NCBI RefSeq assembly: GCF_050948215.1
Contig: NC_135149.1
Span: 7,855,001 to 7,919,000 of the forward strand
From: Halictus rubicundus
Lineage: Eukaryota; Arthropoda; Insecta; Hymenoptera; Halictidae
Direction of reading: 5' to 3'
DNA length: 64,000 bases
The notes under the pieces were generated by a model. That model was not told where the DNA came from. It saw only the letters and a program-made list of their open reading frames with translations, and ran no database searches. The position numbers and the translations under genes were made by a program. Of the stretch, positions 1 through 12,309 are shown in pieces (the first letter of the stretch is position 1; every line of letters starts with the position of its first letter).

Positions 1-216
1 ACTAACGGTCGGATCTAGGGACCGCGACTGTTGTAACCAGAGATCTTTTGTTTTTAAACAATTCGTGTATCAAATTTCAAAAGTTCCTTGTAAGTGGGAA
101 ACTTTCATCTTCTATGGTAGAGCCTGTCACAAACGTTTCAATATTTTTAGAGATTTGTTCAACCTTCTTCTGTTTTCTCAACAGTCAATTAAGAGTGGTT
201 TACGATGTACTTTAAT

Positions 217-1523
217 CAGGGACCATAACCTTTATAACCAAAAAGAAAAAAAATCATGGAATAACAAGTATTTCATCGAGTAAAATCATATTGATTACAA
301 ATAAGGATTATGAGTAACCGAAAACTTTTTCTCTTGTTGGTAAATGTTATCGTCATTATCATTTATAACAGTTATCAAATGAGAGAAATTTATTTCGATC
401 GTTCATAACAGTTATCGATAGGAGAAATTTATGTCGGTCGCTCATAATAGTTATCAATGAAAGAAGCTCATTTCGATCGCTCATAACAGTTACATATTGA
501 TGAAGGAAATTTGTAATAGTTATTACTAAATAGTACAACTTTCAAATGGTAGAAAATCAAGTATTTAATAAATTTTTTATTTATGAAATTAATTGCTACA
601 ATCAAAATTTAATGTGACAAACATTTCTCCGAATTTTCTCCTGGCAAATTACACCAGCAAATCATCTAACGTTAATTTTAGAGCAGAAAAGGTTCGTTCA
701 ACGCTAAGCTGAGTTTAGGGCACAGCGTGAATTATCCAAGCTAGTTTTGATAAATACGGAGTCTATATAGTGAATTATCATTACGAGTCAGTGCCAACCT
801 TACTAATTGGAGTCAGTAGAATTACCCACACCACCGCCGAAGCACGAGAGCCGTCTCTCGAACTACATGCAACATTGTATCGGAGAAAGACATTTTCTCA
901 GTCTTCTTGTCACTATCGCTTAGTAGTCATATGCTTTTATGACTTGTAGACGGATATGACTCTTAGGTTTCCAGCGTGCCCTGTGTATTTTAAATGCGAC
1001 GCCCGGCGACAACCTCAGATTTCGTCTAAGAGTCGGTCTCCAGAACGGCGCAACTGACTCGTAGCGAGAATTCATTGTATTTCTGATTTTCCCAGTTGAA
1101 AAAATTAAAAAAATTTTTTTTCAGATTTTGTGTTGTTCTTATGGTCTGTTGATTCGTCTTGTTGTACGAAACCTTCTCAATGAATTTCACAGGCTTGAAT
1201 GAATTTTCAACTGAAATTAATTTTCTCATCAATAATTATTATGAACAAGTGAAAAGAAATTCGATCATCGATAACTGCTTTGAGCAATCGAAACAGTTTT
1301 TCTTCATCGATAACAGTTATCGAGGGGGATCCAATTTTTTGGACACTAATAATTGTTATTTGTAACCAAAAAATATAAAAATCGATATTTTTTAATAATT
1401 TCGTTCTTCGAATTTTTCTCTTTATATTTTGTGTAGATTCTCTTAAATTTGAATAATAATAAACTTTTTATTAATGATTTTTATCGTAGAAAATTTTAGA
1501 ATAACTGTTATTTTTGGTCCATG
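217..1523. mobile_element. Non-autonomous hAT-type transposon, copy 1
   Basis: Both ends carry the short inverted terminus CAGGGACCA (right end slightly changed, reading TGGTCCATG), flanked by an 8-bp near-duplication, ACTTTAAT (209-216) and ATTTTAAT (1524-1531). CAG-G termini with 8-bp target duplications are diagnostic of the hAT superfamily. Two further copies lie at 20342 (right end lost) and 29128. The interior has no transposase. Near both ends it carries repeated 11-bp palindromes of the form ATAACwGTTAT, a likely subterminal transposase-binding array. This copy is about 100 bp shorter than the 29128 copy and more diverged, so it looks oldest. Confidence 0.85.
766..1079. mobile_element. 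MITE nested in hAT copy 1 (pogo/Tc1-mariner-like ends)
   Basis: An inner unit with inverted ends close to TACAGTGAATTCTC (left end decayed to TATAGTGAATTATC) sits inside the hAT-type element. The same nested unit is in the other two hAT copies, so it entered a common progenitor. TA at each end fits a Tc1/mariner/pogo-type insertion. Confidence 0.7.
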
Positions 1524-1555
1524 ATTTTAATATCTTCCTGGAGATTTCAAACTAT

Positions 1556-1790
1556 TTCAATATGCAGTCCTTTCTCGATATATGTCCCAAACATCTAGCC
1601 GATAAAAGTCCTAGAACTATCCCCACAACTAGCCACAGGGTACACCCCGTATTTAGTGAAATAGGTAAAACAATTGAAATTTCAATTATGCAGGTACATC
1701 GTCATTTGTTTAAATTTGGGTCTTGTTAGGATAATGGATACTTAAAATATCGGAGGTTCGGATAATCGAGGTCCATCTGTACTTGTAGGT
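1556..1790. repeat. Fragments of pogo-like MITEs
   Basis: A stretch at about 1563-1655 resembles the left half of the TACAGTgAATTCTCGATATATG MITE family seen better at 58994 and 47858. At 1753-1785 the string GGTTCGGATAATCGAGGTCC resembles a pogo/Tigger-type terminus. Both are degraded fragments without clear partners. Confidence 0.45.
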
Positions 1791-3772
1791 GCAAAGAAAG
1801 TTATAATGATGAAGAATGGATGAACATTTCATTCCATTAGAAGTAGCATAAGCTGTATCCGTAATCGCAATCAGACTCATTAGAAAATAGTATCTCCGAT
1901 TCCCCCGACTTCCTCATAGCGCGCACATTGCATTGCAATCAACCAGAAAAACCGCGACAAGCGTACAATCTTCCTCTTCCTCGATCAAACAAGTATGTTA
2001 TATCGAAAGCATAGTAACTGTGCTCAGATATCCGCAATCACGAAACAGTGTATAAATTATGAACTCAAAAAAACACAGTTACATTTTGTAACGCCAAGAG
2101 TTTGATCAAACTTGGGCTGCGACGGTGTGAAAAATTTCAAGCAACTTTCACTCACGATCTCATTCCTTATAATTAATTTATTTCTCCCGATCCCTTCCCA
2201 GTCAATCTCGCTACTGTAGATCTGCCTCCCGGATCTACAGATAGCATAACGAGTAGGGATGGGATCAACAGTGAGAAACTCACAGAAACTATGAAGAAAA
2301 GAAATAAATCTTCTCGTCGATCCTGTACTTTGAAATGAACATGACAATTTTTATTTTGCACCATTAACATATCACTGGTTCGCCCTACTGTTTGTACGTT
2401 GATGGGACAGTTCCCGAAGCGTGACGTCAAGAGCTGTCTCGGAGGGGATTTTTGCAGCAACGCTGGCAATACAGGAGCAGTATTGGGGGTAACCAATAGT
2501 GGGGTTAACCAGTAACGTCACGTGATAGTATAGGTGACGTGATAGGATTCCCATCCTCGGCACGAATCGCGAGGTTACACTGAGGTCGGGTGCTCCGAGA
2601 GTCGATGATATAAAATCGGCTACCACCACCCGGCCGACCAGTGCAAGAGGGGAGTACGTGCTCACCTTACTTGCCTTTCGGCGCGCTCGTATTCCCCTCT
2701 GGCGCTGTAGCAGCAGGCCGGACGGGTAACCGGAGCGCGATGGTGGGGGTAGCAGACTCTCGGAACACCAATTGCCCAGGAGTGGACTACGCTATAGCTT
2801 CGTGACGCCATTCGGATTCCGACTATAGCATTTCCCCGACTAGTCTTTCCTGAATTCCCTGGGTCCGGTAACGCTGTTTGCAAGGCGCTCCATCCCATCG
2901 CTCTCTGCGGGACTGTTCGCCGCACGACTCGCGGAATGACTATACATAGATTCGCCGATTCGATATTGAGCGGGAGCAGATCCGCGAACTGACTTTGCGC
3001 CGTGTCTCGCGTAAATCGCGAACATTTCCTTTTTTCTTTTTCTTCCGCGATCGGCGTGCCTTGCCGGTCAGAAATTAAGCACCTGTCCATCTGGGATGGC
3101 GGCGTGTCACGCAGCGTCCCTGTTCAACGGGCTACACACGCGGCGAGGCGCGCGTTCTCACAATTATTGCCGGTTTTATTGCGTAACCACGTTTCTCGGC
3201 GAGCGGGGAGCGGCGGCGGGCTCGCCAGGGAATCGCATAAAATTAGCATTTCCATCGGCGTACGCCGCTTCCCACGGTAAGGTACCCGCGCCACGTACGT
3301 ATCGGGCTTAGCCTACGTGGAATAATAAGGAGCATCCGCGACGAGCCGAGTCGAGCGGAGCCGAGCCGAGGCTGCGGAGCCTTTCCTTTCCGCTTGGCCG
3401 AGAGAATCGGCAATCTGCAAGGTGTATATTCGCGAACGTGGAATCCCGCGGCCGTTGTCAGCCGCGGCGTGCATCGCAACGAGCACACGCACGCATGCGC
3501 TAATGGGCCCCGGCCACGCCGACTGATTAAAGGCCTCGCGAGGTTCGGTAAGTGTCGGCTCCGTTTGTACACTCGTCAATACCCGTGAAACGCCCGGACA
3601 TTTACAGCTCCCGGTATGGTACACTCTGCGATGTCGGCGATTTTGATGTACCGGATCCACATGGAAACTGTCCTTTGTTCCAGGGAATTGAAACCGCTAC
3701 AACTTCGATAACGGTATCTTACTAATAAGGCTGTGCCGAATACCTATGCACTACCGAAATCGTTACAGTAAA
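1791..3772. other. No recognisable gene; GC-rich from about 2370
   Basis: Overlapping open frames occur on both strands between 2370 and 3660, but none has a recognisable domain or convincing splice structure. They are explained by high GC and few stop codons. CpG and CCGG-type words are abundant at 2650-3600. It could be regulatory sequence or an unrecognised exon; I cannot tell. Confidence 0.3.
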
Positions 3773-3991
3773 TACAGTCTCTTCTCGATATACGTCGCAA
3801 ATACCTGGCTGATAACAGTCGCAGAACTATCCCCACTACCGCGGAGTATACCCCGTCAGAGGCCTCGAAGCTCGAGAGTCCTCGGACGTCGACAAGTGTA
3901 AACATGGATCAAAGAACAGTATCTCCTGGACGATATAGGTCGCTGGCAAGACCCGTGTTGTTGTCATATATCGAGAAAACGCCATATACTA
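3773..3991. mobile_element. Pogo-like MITE, degraded
   Basis: It starts with TACAGTCTCTTCTCGATATA and ends with an inverted counterpart that includes GGCAAGACCCGTGTTG and TATATCGAG. The internal words ATCAAAGAACAGTATCTCCTGG and GGGGTATAC are shared with other members of the family at 32.4, 47.9, 59.0 and 60.3 kb. Confidence 0.55.
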
Positions 3992-5505
3992 CTGAAACCG
4001 AACTAAATACACTTTTTCGGTTTTCGTTTTGTGTCTTGGGCGATTTTTAATTATGGACCACTTCAAGGAGCGGCGCTGCGATTGCGATATCGCATTAACA
4101 TTAATGATAATCGCAGTAACGCTCGACCACACTCCATATTAATCAACACTATTTTATTCATTCCATTAGCATGGGGACACGGTGCATAAATCAACATCCA
4201 CGCAAGGACACGGGCTACCAGCAACGAAAATTTCGTCTGATTAATGCCCGTTCTCCTCGGTGGGTATAATATCGCCAGGAAATTTCAACTATGGCCACGT
4301 GTTTATGAAAAATAAGGAGCCCAGGCCCCGGTTCGTTTAGTGGTCCCGCATTTTAAGTTACAGGATCGTGATGTCGATCGTCCTAGTTGGTAGAAAGCGA
4401 AAGGGGTCCGAGAAGGGGCCCGGGTGGGAGTATGAGGCGCCTCCTGGGCCCCTCGAGTTTCGTAAAATAAACAGCGAATCGGTCCATGCTTCTAAGAATG
4501 TTTCCCGGTGAATATGAATATTCATGAGATCGGGTCCCGCGGCGGCTATAACGTGTCTCCCGCGGCCTCACGACAGTTTTATTTTTCTATAATAATAGCG
4601 TCCCAAAGGCATCACGGAATCCCGGGGCCGGACGATGGTGTTTCGTCGCCGCTTAACCGTTTTATCGGATCATTTATATCTCATGAAGAGCCATAAAGAC
4701 ACGCGCGGAGAGGAACGTTTTGCATGAGAAGTGGCCGAAAATACATAGGAATTAATTAGGCTGCCATAAATACGGGCCCCCACTCTCCGCCCCTCCACGG
4801 GTGTTTTTTATGGGAACGATGTTCGAGAGGACGCGACCGAAAAGCCGAAGCGCGGAGGCGTGTTTGGTGAAAGGAGATTTTTGACACTTCCCGATGTAAC
4901 GTAACGCGCGCTTTAATATATTTCAACGATGTCCGGCCGCAATGAATATATTATTCTTGCCCTTCCGCGTCGATCCCTTCCAGGCAGCCATTTTTCTGTA
5001 TACTTTCGGTCCTCGTTCGCGACAGACACTTCTTGCGGACGATCACCAGAGGACATGTTAGAAAGTTTTATATGACAGGTGGGCGCGTCGTTATGAGCAT
5101 AGAACTGTCTTTATACGCTCTTCGTTTATGCAAACAAGTTTTTGTTCGCGGTGGCTAGTGGAGTGGTAACTGGTTGTTCATTTGCGAAATTGATTAACAC
5201 CGTCAGATAAAAAGTCGGAGAATATTGAGGGAGTAGTATGCAGTGGCTCCTACAAGTCCTTATTTTAGAGATTCAAACTATCAGAATTTGATAAAGCAGC
5301 GACGTACATTCTCTTTTAACGCTTGATTGGTGCCACCTTGAGTGATATTTTTTTAGGAATTTTTGGGGGATCGTTGTGAAGAGGAGGAATCAATCTTCAA
5401 ATCTATGGAAGCCACATTCAGAAAAAACATTTTCCTTTAGTTTTTACAGAGGTTTCGATTTATAGCGTTTCTGAGAAAAAATGGATCTTCAGTTTTCCGC
5501 CGGCT
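3992..5505. other. Non-coding; candidate regulatory DNA at 4240-5060
   Basis: No gene is visible. From about 4240 to 5060 the sequence mixes GC-rich blocks with A/T cores of the type bound by homeodomain proteins (TTTATGA, CATAAAT, TAATTAGG, GAATATTCATGAG). It reads like an insect enhancer-rich interval rather than repeat or coding sequence. This is judged from texture only, without comparative support. Confidence 0.25.
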
Positions 5506-6745
5506 CACAGTGGTCGGGGAAAACGGTAAAACGTGGCCAAAATGCCAAAAAAGAACTTTCCATTATGCGTATGGCCCTTGTTTTACTGGGTACTCAGGTA
5601 ATGACTCTATGGGAAAACCATGGTAAAAAGGTTGTACCATGTATAATTGCAACATGGCAGGAGTACAAATATCGTGTTCATTCGTCACGCAGTTTTCGTG
5701 CAGTGAACTACTGAAAAAGGAAGTGTGGCGCTATTAATTTCAAGAAAATTGAATTTTTTCTGTGTACGATGGATGCTGTTCCTGTTACTATACATAATAA
5801 TAATATTCGACTTATATTAATTAGTTATTATTATTACTATTATTATATATTGTTTATTTTAAAGTGGTCGCATTAACAGCTAGGTCATTAGCGACCACAT
5901 GGTTTACAATTGAATATAGAAGAGAAGTTTACGGTTAATATTTACATTGTGGTGGGGTAAAGCAAAAAACAAATTTATAACAGTTTATATATATCAATAG
6001 ATTTAAAAAAAACCTAGGACGTTTCCAATATTGTTCTCGTTTAAATTTGTCATGAGGTAATTTTCGATAGAAAATCTGGATCGTTGAGAAGAGAATATAG
6101 GATATTCAAGTAGGATATGTTGGATGTTGTTGGACACGGCGTATGTTGTATATTCCGGTGGGTTTTGTTTACTTATCAGGAATTCGTGGGTATATCTTGA
6201 GTGACCTGTTCGGATGGGACCTGATCTTTCCTAGAAAGTTGTGAATCGGATAGGGTTTTGTAGACATTGGTCTTTATTTTCTGTAGTTTGGTTTGGGTGC
6301 CGTTAGTCTAATTTGAATTCCAAAAATTTATTACGGCTTTCTTAACACAGGATTTTACATCAGGAAGGTTTATAATGTATAAAGACAAAGATAAAGTTTG
6401 ATGCACAGATTTTCAAGATGTACACTAAAAGTTGTATATTCCACAATATTCTCCAAAAATTCTTGTTTAGGCTTGTAATTGATACTTTTATCTTATATGA
6501 TTTTGAAAAATAGCAGCCACTAGGTACCTCTTTGGTTATGCGATCAGTTTTAATAATTTTTTGTGTTATGCATCCGCCATATTGAATCCGTTATTTTGAC
6601 ATCAGATTCATATTCGACGGCACAAGAAATATGGGAATACTAAAATTAGTATTAGTATTAGTGTTGAAAATTCAGGTGAGTCGAATAATTTTTTGCGTTA
6701 CGCATTCGCCATATTGACTCCGCCATTTTGAAAAATTCTCTAGGA
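5506..6745 (+). mobile_element. CACAGTGG-ended DNA element, copy X1 (right end missing)
   Basis: It starts with CACAGTGGTCGG and matches, in inverted orientation, the right part of 8638-9780. Similarity covers about 5506-5825, then resumes at about 6378-6745 after a LINE insertion. Shared landmarks include GTACGATGGATGCTGTTCCT, AAAAGTTGTATATTCCACAA and the block around GCATCCGCCAT. No transposase ORF survives. The CACAGTG terminus is compatible with Transib. A clear 5-bp duplication is not visible, so the class is tentative. Confidence 0.6.
5826..6378 (-). pseudogene. 5'-truncated LINE 3' end (Jockey/I-like)
   Basis: Read on the minus strand, the fragment encodes a degraded C-terminus typical of Jockey/I-type LINE ORF2: a GHSRYTHEFLIS-like segment, a region ending in HILLEYP, and a tail with an NENNIGNVLGFF-like segment. 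It then has an untranslated tail and a (TAA)n-rich terminus on the minus strand, as in I-type elements. It interrupts X1, so it is younger than X1. Several stops show it is dead. Only about 0.55 kb remains, with no reverse transcriptase core. Confidence 0.65.
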
Positions 6746-7649
6746 AGAAATGAACCGAGGAAGAAAGTGGTTGGGTACGGTACAGTTCGTTATGCGGAGG
6801 CACGCAGACTATGGCAGTCTACCGCAGAGTATGGTTTCCTCTCGTATGTGCCTCCCCAGCCCCCCCGGTTCGCGTTCGCAGCTCTCAGTTTCCACGGTGG
6901 TCACCTTTGCCCCGGCATAAATGCATATTCCGGGGCGAGCGTTCGCCGCAGCTGAATTCCGCGAGCCAATCAATTTAATTGCAGCTTATCACGTACGGTG
7001 GAAAGGCTCATGTGAACGCACAATGCACAGCTGCCTTCGGGGTCCGCCGAACGAAAAATTCTTTCCTTAACGTCGTTAATTACAGACTACCGTTCGAGCA
7101 CTTTCGTTATCGTGCCTTCGTATCGACTCGTTCGACCCAAATCAAAGCCGACACACCGTGGCGAAGACCATTTCCATCTATTCGGGGGCCCCTGGAGGAG
7201 TGAGAAGATCTCCATCGCCCGCGAGGGAGGGAGGGAGGGAGTCTTTCGATATCGAACGTACATTCTCGATCGCACGGAATCATCGTGACGCGGGCTTTCT
7301 CGGGAAAGCAACCAGTCTGTCGAAATTTCTGCTTCCCTGTCTTTAATTACAGGCCACATCGTTCCACCGCGATCGCAACGCGTTATTAAAACGTCAACCC
7401 TGTTCGAAAGACACGGAGACACGTGGCACTGCGAGGAAACCGATTCCAACCTCTTGCTTTTCCGCCAGGCGGATTGCCTGCTTTACATATTTATTGAGCA
7501 GCGTGATTGGGTGTCGCGCGAAAAACACGCCGATGATACCTACCCGGCGAGGATGACACCCGCTGGATCGATGATCGCGCGGCGACTTTCGAATTTAACA
7601 CCTGGTCGACAATTACGGGTAAAGCTGTGAACGTTGACACCGTGAGCAA
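6746..7649. other. No recognisable gene; GC-rich non-coding
   Basis: A moderately GC-rich unique stretch with overlapping short open frames on both strands and a (GGGA)n run near 7225. I see no domain, convincing exon or repeat signature. Confidence 0.3.
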
Positions 7650-7654
7650 CGGCG

Positions 7655-8632
7655 CACAGTGGGCAATTTGGACGAAACCGGATTCAAAATCAAAAAACTT
7701 TCGATAGAAATGAGGTAGAGTGATGACATTTTTTTTAAATTAAAGCTGAAACTTTGTAGAATATGGGAAAAATAGGGAGATTAGGGTACGAACGTTTTTT
7801 AACCTTGAGAAAATTCGTTAAACTTGCACAATTTCAAGAAAATTGTGGTTTTTCCAATACCACGCGCGGAAAATTTTTTTTTAACATTCTATACATCATT
7901 CCGCATAGATTTTTTCACGCTGATTTCAAGTCTGGTCTCAAAATTTGTCTACGACCTCAGGATTTTGCAAAAAATAGATTTTTGTGACAAAAAATAATGA
8001 AATCATTTTTTCGTTGAAATGATTTGATAACACACTAGTTTGAAGGTATATCGTATTCTCATATATAAAACACAATACAAATAATAATAATAAAGTATTT
8101 GAATGTTTTGAGTTACTTACGAAACATGAAGCACTTCACATGTCGTCATCACTTGACGTATCGCTGTCATTGCTACTGGCAGTTTCTGCAGACTGTGTGT
8201 GGCTGTAATGTAGTATAAATTAGATATCTATTGTCCATAATTATGTTTTCATTTACAGAGGAAGTAAGGCTAGTATTTAATTTTTTTAACTCACGTATTT
8301 TCATCAACGAAGTTTCTAACTTAGTTTCTTTGGTACAACTTTAATCGATCTTTTACTAATATTCTTCTTTCTTAAATCCGATATTCTAAAATGCTTGTTC
8401 CTATGTGGAAATTACTGATGAATAAGAAAAGAGCGAAGCATTATGCAGTTCTCAGTTAGAAGCTCAGTTAGAATCTAAAAATATGATACTTAAACTCACG
8501 ACAAAATAGCCGAAAGAATAGAATCCCAGACGTTTTTAATCGAGCGGTGTACTTAACCGACCCGAAAATTTCACTCGTATTAGTATTAGTTCTTTGATTT
8601 TGAATCCGATTTCGTCCAAATTGCCCACTGTG
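7655..8632. mobile_element. Transib-like non-autonomous element
   Basis: Inverted ends begin CACAGTGGGCAATTTGGACG and continue for about 40 bp with about one mismatch. They are flanked by identical 5-bp CGGCG duplications (7650-7654 and 8633-8637). A CAC(A/T)(A/G)TG-type heptamer at the termini plus a 5-bp GC-rich duplication is the signature of Transib, the superfamily related to the RAG1 recombinase. The 978-bp interior has no transposase ORF. No protein evidence supports the assignment. Confidence 0.75.
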
Positions 8633-8637
8633 CGGCG

Positions 8638-9780
8638 CACAGTAGTCGGAAAGTCAAAATTGATACTAATAGGTTTCTCGGGTCGCTGATTATAAATCTG
8701 ATGTAAAAATTACAAAAAACATAATGGCGGATGCGTAACCAAAAAAATGATTGGACTTTCTTGAAAATTAGTAACTACTCGTTGCCGCTGCAGGTATGCG
8801 AAATGCTACAGAAACTTGCAGCTATTCATCAAATTCTGTGAAAAATCTTTCTTCCATTCTCCTAGCTTTTTGCCACTTTTTCCTCATGAGAAAAAATAAT
8901 GTTGACAAGGCCGCTTTCATGTTGGAATCAGTAATTTTGATGATGCATCCACTTTTTTCAAATAGCTGCTCCCCCAAATGATGCAGAATAGTATTTAAAC
9001 TACTATTCAGGTTATTTTTAATCATAAGAGAAATTTCTTTCCTAGAGATACGTATTTCAGTAGCGGAAGAACCTGAAAGTACATAAGAATAATGCATTAA
9101 CTTGAATTTTTTTAAACAGTACAAAAATTATTGTTGAAAAGAAAAATTGTTGTATCAGAAAATTCTATAAGTGGAACCATACAATGCTTAATTAACAAAT
9201 TTTATTATAACTTCTAAATTTCTCGAAAAAACATGCTTGTAACCATGACAACCTCTGCGTCATAAAAATGGATCGCATTACGAAAGGGGCAGTTTTGGAC
9301 AGCTATTTTTCAAAATAATGTAAAATAACAGTATCTACTACAAGACTTGACAATAATCTCCGTGGAATATTGTGGAATATACAACTTTTAGTATACATTT
9401 GTAAAATCTGTGCACTAGGTTTTATCTTTCACTTCAGACATTCCAAACATTAATTAATATAAATCCAATGTCATTATTACGCATGCTACTTACTTCCAGG
9501 AACAGCATCCATCGTACACGCACAAAAAAAATTCAATTTCCGTAAAATTGTAAGCTTGACACGTTTTTTTCACAACGTTGTTCACTGTACGAAAACTGCG
9601 AGACGACTGCAGGGGATATTTGTACTCTCACCATTTAGCAGGTATAGATAGTAAGACCTTTTTACTTTCGGTTTCTTGTACAGTCATTGCCTAAGTATTT
9701 AATACGGCAAGAGCCATATCCCTGACGGGAAATTCATTTTTTGCATTTTGGACACGTTTTGGCGCTTTCCGACCACTGTG
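8638..9780 (-). mobile_element. CACAGTGG-ended DNA element, copy X2
   Basis: It is bounded by CACAGTAGTCGGAAAG at the left and the inverse of CACAGTGGTCGGAAAG at the right, about 1.14 kb, in the opposite orientation to X1. Flanks are CGGCG and CGACA, so the target duplication is imperfect or lost. The CGGCG immediately left of it is also the target duplication of the Transib-like element at 7655, meaning that element landed directly against this terminus. Confidence 0.6.
8822..9124 (-). pseudogene. Possible transposase remnant in X2
   Basis: A 100-residue minus-strand frame inside X2, read in the element's own orientation. It is lysine/arginine-rich near the end (MRKKWQKARRMEERF). I do not recognise a domain. 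It may be a scrap of the parent element's protein or a chance frame in AT-rich DNA. Confidence 0.2.
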
Positions 9781-10499
9781 CGACAGAGTGAAGTGAAAGA
9801 ATATTTTTACACCATCATTTTTTTCGACGTTCTCGAAATCACGGATATCTGTTTTAGTGCACAGTGACGAACAGATTACTAAAGACGCACAAATGGACAA
9901 CTGTAAATTAAAAGAATTAATTTCTAAATGAAAATTCAACTACAATACATTGAATTTTTACTACGTTTAGGAAGGACTGATGTTTGCAAATTGCAAATAT
10001 ACGTTTAGAAATACTATGAAAGCAACATTATTCGTCACGTACCACAAAAATATTTTTCGTGCTGTGACTCTAGTAATTTATTTATGCACTGTATTTTCAA
10101 AGTTCTAAAGCTTGAATTAAATATGGATTTAATAAATTGCATACAAAATATGTTTCATGTCATGGCAACTGAAGGATATATTTATTATGACTAGCTGTAG
10201 GTGGATTAGCCTGTATGGATAAAATCATTGCAACAAAACAAAAATCATTTATGCCTCCACCTAACAGTATCAATGCGAGACTTCGATCCTACCCATCCCC
10301 CGCTTCAATGCATAGGATCATGCACTTTTCGGCACTGCAATTCACCCGGATCCAAACCACAGGATATGCAAACATAGTTCCCCGCAGTGAGCACTCTGAA
10401 GCTTCCTGAAAATGGTCAAAATGGAGTTTAATCCGCGGTTCTAACACTTTTTCTGGCTCTCGCCATAATAAGACTGCCCCGATAACCACAGCAAGAAAC

Positions 10500-10531
10500 G
10501 CAGCAGCAGCAGCAGAAGCAGCAGCAGCAAA
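10500..10531 (+). repeat. (CAG)n microsatellite
   Basis: An interrupted CAG run (one GAA-type interruption) at the start of a GC-rich block. No surrounding ORF makes it a coding glutamine tract. Confidence 0.85.
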
Positions 10532-11605
10532 CCCAGAATACCATCGCGAGCAAAACGAACAGCTAGCCCAGAGAGAAACCCAGAATTTCGTTTCAACGGC
10601 GAGAGAAAGAAAAAGAAAGAATCTGTGGGTTTAAATATACAGCGGGGCCAGTCTAGTCTCTCACGCCTAAGACCCGTCGGTTGCCGACGGAATCTATATC
10701 TCGCCGCTAAACAAACGTGTTCCTCCGAGTCGTTTCGGCTCGATGGTGTTCGCGGCTACTGGCCCCGGGTGATCGAGAAACGTGTCATTAGGGGAGCGTA
10801 AAAGGGGAGCATCGATAAGAAAGGTGTTGAGAGGACCGAGATACCGCGGCCTGAATCTCGTCTCGGAGATGGCGACGATTGCGACGTGTTAACGCCGCGT
10901 TATGAATAGGCGTTCCTTCTCCGCGTGGAAACGGAACGGTAGGCGTTCGTAACACACGGTTTACTCTATCGGCCACGGACACAAATCATCGCGATACGCA
11001 CGGATCCACAGGTTGCGCGAGAATCTCGAGATGATCTCGTCTGATTCGAGCATGTTGAGAGGCCCGCTACGGACACGGATAGAACGCCGGGGCTATGATT
11101 AGTTCAACGCCGGCAATCACGTAATGCGTCCAGATACAGAAAATGGCAGACCGCTGTGATGGACGACGTGTTCCCGAGCCGTCTTTAAATAATAGTTTAG
11201 CGCCGCGATGAATACACTGTCCGACAAAATTAAACTTTTTTCGAGTTTTGCAATACCTGTTGGGTGATTCTTATACACTTTGTCATCCTAAAACCGAATC
11301 TGAACGTAGAATTGCTCCATCGCGCAACGTTTTCGAAAAATTTTGGTTTTTGTAAAAATGCCCGATTTTGATACAAAACGACGTGTTACGCGGAAACTAA
11401 ACACGCGAGAAAGTTAAAATTTGAGTCAAGAGATAGAGGGGACTCTCCTCTACATATTCATATCGTCAATTATATTTTTATGTACTTCCTAATAGTTGTA
11501 AATGGTTGTTAAAGTTTGAAAATGTGCCGACGCGGGTACTTTGTACGCTCTATTTTTGTATTTATATGAAAAATCCTTTATCTAGCAGGAATTTACTATA
11601 CAGGA

Positions 11606-11741
11606 ATGCATTCTACAGACATTTCTGGTAAAGAAACCATTCACGAAAAGTATTTGGTTCCCTTAATGTACGAGAAGGTTCAGAAGCCTTTTCTCGACTC
11701 GCCAGGGCCGTCGCTATGCGTAGTCGACGTTGCTATCACTC
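11606..11741 (+). CDS. Weak candidate internal exon
   Basis: An open frame follows an acceptor-like ACTATACAG and stops at a good donor-like CAA|GTATGT near 11741. It encodes about 45 residues including EKYLVPLMYEKVQ and DSPGPSLCVVDVAI. No family is recognised and no partner exon is visible, so this may be chance. Confidence 0.18.
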
Positions 11742-12309
11742 AAGTATGTCTTTGCTTACTATTTACATACATTTTTTTTTGTCTCTTTGGGTGTCAATCA
11801 TTACAAAAGATTATAAAAATACGAGTTATATTCACATTTCATTGTGGAAATGCTTAATAAAGAAAATTGACCAATGCGGTGACTGGAAAATTTTATTTTC
11901 AGTAATTGTTGTTTTATCTTTATAATTGTAATAAAATGTCTATCTAAAATAATTAGTATAAAATGTCCATTGGTATTAGTGATATCGGTGCTCGTTTGCG
12001 CGAATCCGACGGGCGCGGCTTGGTGGTCTCTCGAGGATGCTCGAGTTTTGGCGGAGTTTATGCGGTAGGGGATGGTTGGGTTTGGAAGACATGCTCCGTG
12101 TTGGATTATGATCGTTAAAAATTGTGGAATATCGATGCGAATTCAGGAAACTGGGGGAACAGTTTGATATAATGATTGTTCCTTCAGTTCTTTCAAGTGT
12201 GCTATCAATCGTGATGGTCAGATTGAGGATTTTATGCATCTATACTAAAAATAAGTGGGTGCAATTGAAAGAAGGTGATGGATTAAAAGAATATAAAAGC
12301 TTCTCAGTG

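Larger units (their letters stand above)
9781..12309. other. No confident gene; mixed AT-rich and GC-rich sequence
   Basis: 9781-10210 is AT-rich without features. 10480-11200 is GC-rich with CpG clusters. A possible Tc1-type terminus (CACTGTCCGACAAAATTAA) sits near 11216 without a clear partner. The rest shows nothing supportable apart from the (CAG)n tract and weak exon candidate listed separately. Confidence 0.3.
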
